Shown piece after piece: positions 40,831 through 52,600 of a stretch of DNA of 64,000 nt. The notes under the pieces are model-generated. The model was not told the DNA's origin and ran no database searches. It saw nothing but the letters and a program-made list of their open reading frames with translations. The stretch's first letter is position 1; the number at the start of each line of letters is the position of its first letter. Made by a program: the position numbers and the translations under genes. Source of the DNA: Akebia trifoliata (taxonomy: Eukaryota; Streptophyta; Magnoliopsida; Ranunculales; Lardizabalaceae); NCBI GenBank assembly GCA_017979445.1, contig CM030714.1, positions 40,330,326 through 40,394,325 on the forward strand. Direction: 5' to 3'.

Positions 40831-41271
40831 CGGGGTGTAAGTTGGTTCAATTTGATTCGGGTTAGGGCTAAATTGGAATCGAACCGACATAAGATAGTTA
40901 TACTAGAAAAGAATCACAAACAAATCGAATTTTTCATAAAACCGAATCAAATCAAATTAAATTAAAGTCGATTTGGTTGGATTCTATGGGTTGCCAATAT
41001 CTTATAAACCTTCTTAGAAACAACATATTTTTAATGAAAAAATTAATAATGAACATGAAATATTATATAATAAGTTATTAATCTACCTGTAAGATAAAAA
41101 AAAACCCATTATTCTATAACTCTGAAAAATTATTAAGTCATTAAAGGTTTGATTCTCGGTTTGATTTTATACAAGCCTTGAATCGAGACTCGAACCAAAC
41201 CGCATTTTGTTCCAAATCGAACCAAACCAGTCTAAAGTTATTGGTTTGAACCGTACCAAGTTGCACCCCTA
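40831..41271. mobile_element. hAT-like MITE, decayed ends
   Basis: Ends CGGGGTGTAAGTTGGTTC and, inverted, GTACCAAGTTGCACCCCTA; internal GGTTGGATTCTATGGG and AACCAAACCGC words as in the element at 20676. No convincing target duplication. Confidence 0.75.
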
Positions 41272-41860
41272 GTATCTACCCAACCTATACCGGGAGGGGT
41301 AGACCAAGGCAAAGTAATGGGATGAGTTGTCCTATCATCTTTGAGTTCAAATTGGAAAGATGTCCTGAGAGTCTTCGAGTAATTGACCGTATCACTCTCA
41401 TTCTTTCATAAAAGAAAAACTCTTTATTATATAGGAGCTTTTCATTAACAATTCCAAGAATTTATAATAAAAAAAAGGATAAGTCGATGATAAGCTTGAA
41501 TCCCTTTGAGTAAGAAAAGATGGTGATGTGGCTAAAGAGGCAGTGAAGGAAAGGGGTTGACGTATAAATAAAGAGGACTTTAGGGAAAAAGAAAACTTTG
41601 AAAGATGATAAAAGTTATTAGTTGTTATTTTTTGCAACTTCAATTCTAACTTTAGCATCATGAGGTATTTTGTAGGTATCATCTTGATACCCCAACTCAC
41701 GGGGAGAGAGAGTCCTCATTTGAGCAATTTGAATTGTTCAAGTTAAGCCAAGAAAAAATATCTCTACAGATTCTATATCAATCATGTCCTGATATACTAA
41801 GATTCATTCCAATAAAATGTGAGCAAGTAATTAAATTATGTTGTATATTTTGTTTCAAGA

Positions 41861-41934
41861 GTTGCTAATGACACCCTAATTTTTTACTTATTACACTCTA
41901 ATTAAGAAATTGGGTGCCAGTAGCAACTCTCTTT
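41861..41934. repeat. Family G MITE, copy 6 (minimal)
   Basis: AGAGTTGCTAATGACACCC pairs with GGGTGCCAGTAGCAACTCTC; about 74 bp. Confidence 0.7.
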
Positions 41935-42750
41935 ATATACATATAAGTTTAATTTATTTTTATATGTCGAATAAACTTATATCCGATTCATCGGATTGGG
42001 TTTGGATTCTAATGTTGAGTTCGGATATATTTCATAAATAATTATCATTTTTTATAATTTGAATCACTATGATCTTAAAATCTTAATTGTTGAAATTCAA
42101 AAATATCATCTATTAATACAAAACAAAAACACACCACCAATCCAAATCGGTTGAATACTCCTCTTGTTTTTTGAAAATTGCTCAAGTTTTTCAAAAATAG
42201 GATGAATCAACTCTCATTTTAACAAGTTCGTTCATATTATTCTAAGTAAAATTGGACTTGTCTGAGTTGTAAAATAGAGGCAACAACACAGACTTATTAT
42301 GCCACACCAAACCCTTATTAGTAATCTTTCATTTAATTCTTGAAAAATCCAAAAAAAATTTATTTTTTTCAATGGAAGTATTATTTTTCGAATTATTGAA
42401 CCATTCTGAATAATTCACGGATTTTAAGTTTGAAAAGAAAAAAATATGTTTTTTTACAAATATTATGATTTTTATAAATTTTTATAAAACTCAATGGAAA
42501 AAAAATGCTACTATAACTTATTATATGTTGCAAAGTGTAAATTTGTAAGTTATGACGTGTGACATAAGTCAACTTTGAAATAATCATATTTTAAATTTTT
42601 GGAGGAATCCACCTACTTACATGATTAATGTCTCTTTTATCATAAATTTTTTAATGACATGGCCTTTATATTTATTTGTTTACTGATGATATTTTCATTG
42701 ACTTTGGTCTTCTTTTAAAAATTAATGGAATAATAACCTCAATGTCTTCG
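41935..42750. other. AT-rich spacer, nothing recognised
   Basis: No supported gene. Confidence 0.4.
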
Positions 42751-42789
42751 TTACCACACCAATTTTTGGCTTTCGAACTTTTAAAATGA

Positions 42790-43018
42790 AACGGATAATT
42801 CGCGTATGAAGCGTATGCTGCGTATTTTTGCAATCCAAAATCGTATAGAATTCGAATTTTTGCCGTATTTCGAATTAAAAACAAGGCATCAGACCAGAGT
42901 GAACCCAACGCCAACCTCAGTCCTCAAGAGCATTTTAGTGCAAATTTAGAGAGAACTTCGCCAAATTTAGAGAAGGTTTTGGCGGGAGTCACTTAGTTGC
43001 AGAGCCACCATCACATCA
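42790..43018 (+). promoter_or_regulatory. Probable SMG9 promoter and 5' leader
   Basis: Composition changes from AT-rich spacer to balanced DNA. Three close GCGTAT words occur at about 42811-42833 (CGCGTATGAAGCGTATGCTG). The leader AAATTTAGAGAGAACTTCG..AAATTTAGAGAAGG contains a short direct repeat before the ATG at 43019. No obvious TATA box. Confidence 0.4.
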
Positions 43019-46000
43019 ATGGCTGCAATAACGAGTGGGAACACTGGTTCTTCCTCCAATCCATCGTCTTCTGCTTCTGTTGCTTCTTCTGCACCAAAAA
43101 TCCTGTTAGCGAAACCTGGATCCAGCTCTACTGAATCTCCCGCAAATCTTCTATCTCGTCTTCCTCCTATTGGATCTCTCAATCTTCTCTCAGACTCTTG
43201 GGATTTTCACACCGATCGGATCCTCCCTGTATGTTTCTCCACCTCCTTTTGTTCTTTCTTTATTCTACTGTCTCTGTTAAGAAAAAAAAAACCCTAAAAA
43301 ACTGGAATCATTGTGCAGTTTCTGACTGAAAACTCTGATTTTACTGTGATTGGCGTCATCGGTCCTCCTGGTAGTGGAAAATCGACAATCTTGAACGAGG
43401 TTTATGGCTTCGATGGAAGCTCATCTGGTAAGAATCTCTCATTAGAGAAAGTTTTGAGAAATTATCCTTTTTAAAACTCGGTGAGTTGACTCAACAATAA
43501 AGTGAGTCATTTGGAACTGGGCAGATTTCAGATTTCCTGTAATTGGATCCCTACCTTGTTAATTCTACCGAGTTTTTTGTTACTGCATCACTATTTTGCT
43601 TTTAAATAAATGGGATTCTGTATATATGTCTGAGTCCCTCGTTGATTGTTTGCTTATTACAAGTGAATTTCTAATTATTTTTTTTAGTAAATTTTGTAAT
43701 ATATCAAGCAATTTAAAGATTCGAAGTTGAATTAGTTTATTATTCACTAATTGTTCGTGAACTGTTGAATAATTATATTTTTAATAAATATTATAACAAG
43801 CTTTGATTTCTATTATTGGTTGCTCTTTTTCTTTTTTCTGCCAAATTTTGGAAGAAAAACCCAAACTATACTTGAACTTTTCTCGTCATGAATTTTGTTC
43901 TATTTGAACTTATCAACTAGGTTTAGCAGTGTACAACTCAGACTGGTGACAACCCCACCAAGAAGGAACCTACTAGTAAAAGGCTTTGAATTGGTTTGGG
44001 AAAGACCAAAAAGGTTGTAAGTTGGGGTATTGAGGAATAATTTGAATGCACTTGCCTTAGTGGAAGACATGGGCTCTAGATCTAATTAAATGAATGGATA
44101 TATATATGTTCTGTGTTGCCGACCCCATCTGTCTAAGAAAAGGTTCTTGATGGTGATATCGCTATTATGCACTTAGGTTAAGTTTTTATAGTTTTTGCAC
44201 AGCGATACTGATTCTAATACAATGCAACTTTGAGGTCATGAGTTCAAGTCCAGCTTACCCACAAAAAAAAAAAAAAAAATCTGATGCAGAACGACCGATA
44301 CCAGATTAGAATTACAGATAATCGTGTATAATGAACACTGCACTAGGATTTTGATGTCATCTCATCAGCACCATTAAAGCAAAGATGTATGACATCACTT
44401 AGTTTTCAATCTCACATCAACAAGAAATAAATTTCCGTTTAACTTTAGCTATCACATCTTGAAATCAGAGATTGCATCTGTAATCATAGAATTCTCTATC
44501 CTAACTCAGCTAATTTTAATAAAAAAAGCATTATCCTAATACACATCAACTAATTTCTAAGTTTACTCTATTATGGTTAAAAACAAAAGGAAATCATCTT
44601 AACTAAATAATTTGGTATCTTCCGGGGTTCACTAGTATAGTAAGATTGGACCTCTAAATGGACATGTGGATACGGGCGGTAATTGAGCTCAGCCTTGCTC
44701 TTGCATCACATTATTTCACTGGATAGGCAACAAACCTTGTAATTTGTCATTTATTGAGAGTGAAAGATGTTAGGATGAACTGTTATGCACTGAATCCATG
44801 AGCTGTATTGTTTTCATTTCTAGTGCAAATTTGTCCTAATATTTTTTGTGAAGTGACCGTCCATAAGATAACTTTAGCTATGCTAACTTGCAGGTATGCT
44901 GCCCCCGTTTGCAACCCAATTAGAAGAAACCAGAGCAATGGCAAGACATTGTACTGTTGGTATTGAGCTACGGATTTCTACTGAGCGGCTTATACTTCTT
45001 GATACCCAGGTTTCCTTTTAATGACCTTTTTCCTGCCTTGTCAGTAATATTTGGATTATTGGTATTTCTTACAAAAAATTTATCTTGTGTTCTCACTTGG
45101 ATTTAAAGCATTTCATTCGGTGCACTAAATGTTTAATTGAGTAAACTTACTTTCATCTGACAAGCATTGATAAAAAGTAAGTTTTGGCTCACAAGTCAGG
45201 TATTGGGTGGATTGCCCTAGATATACTTCTGATCGGATACTAAGTAGAGGCATAATAATTGGTGACCAAAAACATGGTTTTTTCTAGGGTTGTTTTCAAT
45301 ATATTCTGAACTTCTTGTTCAAGCTCCACATTAGAAATAGTGGCTTGGGTTTTTCCACCACTTGATGTATGCCTTTTGTCCCCCACATTGAAGGCTGAGT
45401 GCGTCAAAACTCGCTGTTAGATTGTATGTAATAATTATGTAACTCTTAAGAGCCAAGGTTTATAGCTAAACAGATGAATATGCATTACGAGTTCAAATCT
45501 CAATCCTATCCCATGCCCAACCAGATGTCAGGTTGAGGTCTCTAGCTTGGGATGGCCCCACCCAAGTTGCACCCCTAATTTAAATCTCTAAAAGAGGGAT
45601 ATGAACATCATAAGTGTCACAATTGAAGTAGGAAGAGCAAATATGAGCACTTGGAATAACAAAAAAATTGCTTTGGATAGAATTGCCTTGGGAACAAAAT
45701 TCATCCATCCAACCCAACCCCAACATTTGACTGATAAAAAAAAAACCCCAGCATTTGTGATGAGATTTCATTGATGATATAGTGATATTCTTTCCAGATA
45801 TATTTCGGTAGGTTAGTTCCTTTGCTGGATTTTCGTTGTTTTTTTATTCCTTCTTTATCAGATTGACCTTCTAATTGTGAGTTTCATACATGTCCGCTCG
45901 AAGTATTGATGGTATCTTGACAATGTTGATGTTCTAAATGTTCAAGTAACTATTGTGCCGAGTATGGAGCACCTTGGTTAGTTGTAAATACAAAATTGAA

Positions 46001-46580
46001 ACACTTGTTAAAAAGAAGAGCAAGAAAGACTTGTGGTCCATGTAAACATTGTATTTACATTTTCACAATTCTTGAAGTTCTACTGGCATATTTTCGGCTC
46101 TGTTTCTATTGTTTTCTTTTCTTTTCAAATGGAGACTCATAATGAGTGTCAGCTAGTTGTGGTCCATGTATGACCCCTACAATTTGAAAATATGTAATGC
46201 TTGTTTCCCTCCACTAATAGTCATACAGTGTATATATATAGGGAAATGTTCAGCACCAAACATTTTGGCAAAACATTTTTCAAAACATGGGTTAGAAGTT
46301 TTGGAATTGGCTGATTTTTGGTGAGGATGATCTCTACGGTGAGGAGATCATCATCACCAAAAATCAGTCCATTCCAAAACTTCTAACCCCATCAAAAATG
46401 GTTTATAAAAACTGGACGGTCTACGATTTTTCAACTTGTAAACTGAGGCTAGAAGTTTTGGAATGGGCTGATTTTTGGTGAGGATGATCTCCTCACCGTA
46501 GAGATCATCCTCACCAAAAATCAGCCCATTCCAAAACCTCTAACCCATGTTTTGCCAAAATGTTTGTTGCTGAACGGGAC

Positions 46581-46623
<43 letters not shown>

Positions 46624-49600
46624 TATACATATATGGGGGTGGTTCATAGGACAATAATTGTGACAAAATCTATGACAATGGTTTTTGTAAACCACTTCCG
46701 ATGGGGTTAGAAGTTTCAGAATGGGCTGATTTTTGGTGAGGATGGTCTCTATGGTAAAACTTCCAACCCCAATTTACAAGTTGAAGAATCGTGGACTGTC
46801 ATTTTTTTTGTAAACCATGTTTGATGGGGTTAGAATTTTTGGAATGAGCTGATTTTTGGTGAGGATGATCTCTATGGTGAGGAGATCATCCTCACAAAAA
46901 ATCAGCCCATTCTGAAACTTCTAACTCATATAAACCAAAAAACCATTGTCATAGATTTTGTCACAATTAATTGTCCCCCGAACCATCCCCTATATACATA
47001 TATATATATATAAGTGAATATAGTGGCAGTTTCATTCGAAAAGAAAATATGGAAGGTCAAGAAGGCCTCCCATTCAGAGTTAAAAAACAAGATAAATATT
47101 AGCTGGCCCGGTTTATCATCTTTTGTTCCTTATTTATTGTATTACAGATATTCTTGCTGTTTGTTTTATGTGTTCCGTTTGTTATCAATAATAAGATTTT
47201 TTATTTATTACACAGCCCATATTCAGTCCTTCGGTTTTAGCTGAGATGATGAGACCTGATGGCTCATCAGCAATCTCTTTATTAAATGGCGAGGTTTTGT
47301 CTGCTGACCTGGCTCATGAACTGATGGGTATTCAGGTAGCTAAAAAGATTAAAGAACTGCATTCTTTACTTCCTCTTTTAACATAAACAAGTAAACAAGT
47401 ATGTATATTTTTATAATTCTTGAAGTTCTGTCAAGGAATTGCTCTAGCTTGGTGTTTTCATGGCATCCATTTGTAATGTTTTGCTCGTGGTCTCTGAGGG
47501 AGTTCATGATGTTAGCATGTGGCATCTCATGCTGACGGTACGTCTCCTATCTTGATTCTGCTTACTTTTCATTAGTTCATTTTTAAATGAAAAATGTTAG
47601 TGACTTGAAATAACACTCAGAGTAGCACTACTTGAGGACAAAATGTGTAGAAAACCATTGATTTTTTTCTCAAGATATGAGTCATACACTCCAGGAAAAT
47701 TGATGTTTCTCTGCACACACGGTGCTACTTCGAGTGTTATTTCTTGTCACTGTAGCAAGGCTCTTTTGAAATATATTTATACGTCACCAAAAAAATGCGG
47801 GTACCTTCATTAAAACAGTAGACTATACTGGAGCAGTTAAATATATGGTTCACAGAGAAATAGTAATCAACTATAATTAAAACAAAACTGCACATTATAT
47901 GTAGCAATGCCCAAAAAACAATACGAGATTTCTTCTACCAAGAAAACTCCCACTTGCTAAGGTTTTCTTGATATGCAGATGATAGAGATCCCACCAATCC
48001 TACGTTTGGTTCATGTTTTTTGTGTATAGAAACCCTTTACTTACTAAGATAGCGAGGAAAAAAGACCTCAAATCTTGTTTTACGAATCCCGGGGTCTTTT
48101 TGACAGTGGATGAGGTTTAGTAAGGCTTTTTTTCCTCACTATCTTAGTAAGGCTAGTCAGACTCTTGTGTATCCTTAGATCTCAATCTTCAGAGGATCAG
48201 CCATATTTAAGCCTTCTTGGATTCAACAGCCACACCTGTATTTTAATAGAATAGGATAAATATGTCTTGCCCAATTGACAACCAGTGCGACATGATTGCT
48301 TCTTGATCAGTAGCTATTCTATTTTTTGTGTATCATGCAAAGTAATTTGGTTTTATAATGCTAAACGTATTTGCGTGGAAATGATCTTTTTTGCATATGT
48401 TGTGAAACTATTGTGGGATAGAAGTATTGGAAATAATGTAGTTTATTTCTGTTTTTTCTATTGTTTTCGTTGTAAGGGCATTTATGTCCATTCACATATT
48501 AGTTATTATATATATCTACCAAGCTCTCATTATGAGGCTTAATAATTCCTTTCTACAATTCTTCTTGATATCAGAGCCAAAGAGGATCCATCGACCTCCC
48601 TAGGGTTCCTCTCTTCGTTTCTTTGAGATCTTGATGTCCCTTCTATTCTCTTCTTTTTCCTTCCTTCATCAACACCTCTAGATCTTATTCCCTTTATTGC
48701 ATGTTGTGATAGGGATTTTATCAGTTCTTCACATGCTACGATAGTTTTCTGCATTGTGTTTTTTGCCCTACGATAGGGTTTCTACTTTGTATAGGTTTTT
48801 TGGTTTGATTTATGCCCTATGTTAGGGTTTCTCTTTTCGATTAGCCTTTGGGGGGTTGTTGGGTACTTGCGATAGGTGTTTTTGCCTTTGTTGCTGCCCT
48901 ACGATAGTGGACTGGGTGGAGCGATTGTGCTGTTGGGTTGTGTGGAGACTTGCAACATCAACAACGATGTTGTGGGGGTTGTGTAAAGGCCTGCGACAGC
49001 AACTGTGGGCTTTGTGGAGGTTTGTGATTGTGTTATTATGTTGTGTGGAGACTTGCGACATCAACAACAGTGTTGTAGGGGTTGTGTGAAGGCCTGCAAC
49101 AACAACTGGAGACCTTGTGGAGGCTTGTGATAGTAGTAAATAGCGTTGTTGGGCTCTGTGGAGGCTTGCAATAGCAACTTTAGGCTTTGTGGAGGCTTGT
49201 GACAACGGAAAATAACTCTGTTGGGGTCTGTGGAGGCTTGCAACAGTAACTGGGGGCTGTGTGGAGACTTGTGACAGCAACATGGGTGTTCGTTACCTCG
49301 TGTTTTACTTCATCTCGGGTTGAGATTACAAGAAGACCTCTCTTCAAGCCAAAATAGTTACTTTCCTAGTGAGCAATTACTTCAGAACAAGCGACTAAGG
49401 ATTCCAACACTATTCTTGGGGCAAATTCTTTAGTCCAAGGTATTACCAGTGCCCTTTTAGATGGTCGGAACTTTCAATCATGATCTCAGTCTGTGTGACT
49501 TTATTTGGGTAGTAGAGGAAAATCTGGATGGCTTTTGGGCACCATTAATAAGTCACCCCTCACTGCTCTCAAATTTGAACAATGGGAGATCGACAACTGC

Positions 49601-52600
49601 ATTATTTTGGGTGGCTATTTAATTCCATAGAGCAGCTCATCTATACCATGAGATTGTCTCATCTATGTGGTTTGCACTCAGTCAGACATATACGCATATT
49701 AGGAATGGCTTGAAGATTTATAAGCTTTATCGAGACATTTCCCAAGCTACCCAAGGGACCTAGAGTGTAGTTCATTACTTTAGATTTCTTCAGTCCTGTT
49801 GGGAAGAACTTTTTCATTATGAGTCTATGGCTGAGTTGTCCGCAGAGGCAGCCGGGTATGTAGTTAAGAGGATTGCTCGACATCAGACATAGACACACCA
49901 GTTTCTCATGGGTTTATGTCCTGAGTTTGAGGAATTTAGAACCCAAATTCTTAACACCATTCCTTTACCACATTTATTTGAGATATTTGCAATCATTGAT
50001 AGTGATGAGCGTTGTCGTCGTGTAGTTCCTTCTCAGACTCAGACCCTTGGTATTCTTTCTGCTCCAGCTATAGATCAGATGGTTCTACCAACCAATTCGA
50101 GTTTTTTGACTCTCGTCCTGGGATTTGGGAATCGTGGGCGTGGTAAAGGGAGTGGTCTTATTTGTAGCTATTGTGGAAAGACTGTTGCGATCTCCTATAA
50201 CTTCTTTGGGACATTCTGCATCCGAAGCCACTAATGTGGAGTCATCATCAGTTCATCCCATTGATCCTCCTATTTCCCTTGGCACCATTAATTTGCAACA
50301 ATTCCAGACTTAGATTGCCATTATTGTATGGGATCAAATCCATGTTCATACTCACTCATCTTTGATTGTGGCCTCCGTTACCACGCTTCCAAGTATGTCA
50401 TATGCATTTCATGTCACTCAGTCTGGCTTTGCTCTTTTGACATGGGTAATTGATTCTGGTGTCTCTGATCACATGATCGGTGAATCTAGTCATTTTACTT
50501 TGTCTGTATTTCCTGCTACTCATAAGGAGGTTCGCCTTGTTGATGGGTCTCTTACACCTATCGACAACAAGGGTACCATCCTTTTATCCTTTGGCCTTTC
50601 TCTTGATTTTGTGCTCCATGTTCCTCATCTATCTCTTAATCTTTTGTCTGTGAGTAGTGTTATCAAATCTCTAAATTGTTCAGTAACATTTTTTTCTACT
50701 CACTATATTTTTCAGGATCTGACTTTGAGGATGATTTTTGGCAAGGGGTATGAGAGGGATGAGTTGTACTTGTTTGAATCTTAGCCTACTGTTGTTCTGG
50801 CTTTTATGCTTCCACCATCAAAGAGCCATACTTTTTATCTCAGTCTTTAGATTTATGGCATGCTCGCTTAGGACATGTCAATTTTCAGCACTTATGTTCT
50901 TTATTTCCTATTTTAAAAACTTCTTGTAGTGGACACAAGTTTCAGTACTCTGTGTGTGAACTTTTTAAACACACACGTACCTCTTATATTCCTTGCATGC
51001 ATTGATTTAATGCAATATTTGATTTAGTTCATTCTGATTGGTGGGGGTCTTCCCCTATTACCGTTTTTAATGGTCATAAATATTATGTTATATTTATAGA
51101 TGACTATTATCATTATACTTGGATTTATTTGATGCGTTTTCGTTCTGAGGTACTTCCTATTTTTGTCAATTTCTTAAAATGATTTAGACGCAGTACAACA
51201 TCATTGTTAATCGCTTAGATCTAATAATTGGGGGGAGGGTGGATATATTTCTGATAGGATTTGTTCCCATCTTCATGAGCATGACCTACTTCACCAGTTG
51301 ATTTGTCCCTACACTCCTTAGCAAAATGAGCTGGCGGAATGCAAGAATCGCCACCTCATGAACATTGTTAGTTGTCTTCTTCGAGGAATGCATGTTCCTA
51401 AGTTATATTGGAACATGGCAGTCCTCACTGCGATTTTTCTTCTTAAACACGTTCTGAATCGCACGTTAGGGGGACAGGTACCTCTTCATGCTCTTCAACC
51501 TGATAGCATTTTCTTTCCCATTACACTTCGAGTCTTTGGGTGCACTTGCTTTGTTTAGAACATGATTCCCAATTGCACGAAATTAGACAACAAAGCCATT
51601 CATTGTGTTTTCTTGGGTTACTCCTCTATGTCAAAGGGGTATCGGTGTTATGATCATATTTCTCATTGTATCATATATTCTCTGGATGTTATTTTTTTTG
51701 AAAATGTTTCTTACTTTCGTGTCACATCTCCTTTGCTGGACTCGTCTCTTATAATACTGTCTTCTCCAGTCTTCTCTCCATCGTCGACGCTTAAGATTTA
51801 CTCTTGTCGCCCTCTCCCTCTCCCCCCTTGCCAATTTCCTCCTTGACCACACCTGCTCTTATCCCTTTTATATCTAACTCACTTGCTTATTACATTTTGC
51901 AAAGGTAAGCGGGGGTGTGTTACTGATCACCTTATTATCCAGTTTGTTTCCTCTTAGGGACTCTCTCCTTCGTATTAGGCATACATTGTTACCATTGATA
52001 ATATTCGAGTTTATCGATCTATATCAGAGGCTTTGTGTGATCCTCACTGAATTGGAGCCATGACGGCTGAGATGGATGCTTTGCAGAAAAATCACACCTG
52101 GGAGCTTGTCCCCCTTCCCTCTAGGGAGCAGATTGTTGGTTGCAAATGGATTTCACTATCAAGTATCTCCTGGATGACATTGTTGATCAATACAAGGTAC
52201 GCCTAGTTGCTAAGGGATTTACCGAGACTCCTGGAAAGGATTTTTGCGCTACATTTACCCTTGTAGCAAAATTTACCATTGTTCGCCTCCTTATCTCTCT
52301 AGCTGCCTGTCACTTATGACCTCTTCACCAACTCGATGTGAAGAATGCCTTTATGAATGGTGATCTGACTGAGGTTATCTATATGGACCCCTTTCCTGGG
52401 TTTCGTCTTTAGGGGGAGTATTTAGAGAAAGTATGTCGCCTTCTTAAATCCTTGTATGACTTGAAGCAGTCTCTGCGTGTCTGGTTTTAACGCTTTTTTA
52501 AGGTCATCTTTTCTGTGGAGTTTTCCAAATGCCACTCAGAACATACTTGCTTTACAGGTCGAGGATTGAATGGTCGTTGTGCCATTTTTCTGGTTTATGT

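Noticed and set aside
42672..42914. Minus-strand frame of 80 codons before SMG9
   Set aside because: It overlaps the probable SMG9 promoter and shows no known domain.
44210..44280. TRNA-like wording GAGTTCAAGTCC in SMG9 intron 2
   Set aside because: No matching A box, acceptor stem or anticodon arm; only a TΨC-like string, perhaps a SINE remnant but not provable.
48822..49283. Minus-strand frame of 153 codons
   Set aside because: Produced by the minisatellite in the copia leader (repeating Q-A-S-T patterns), not a gene.
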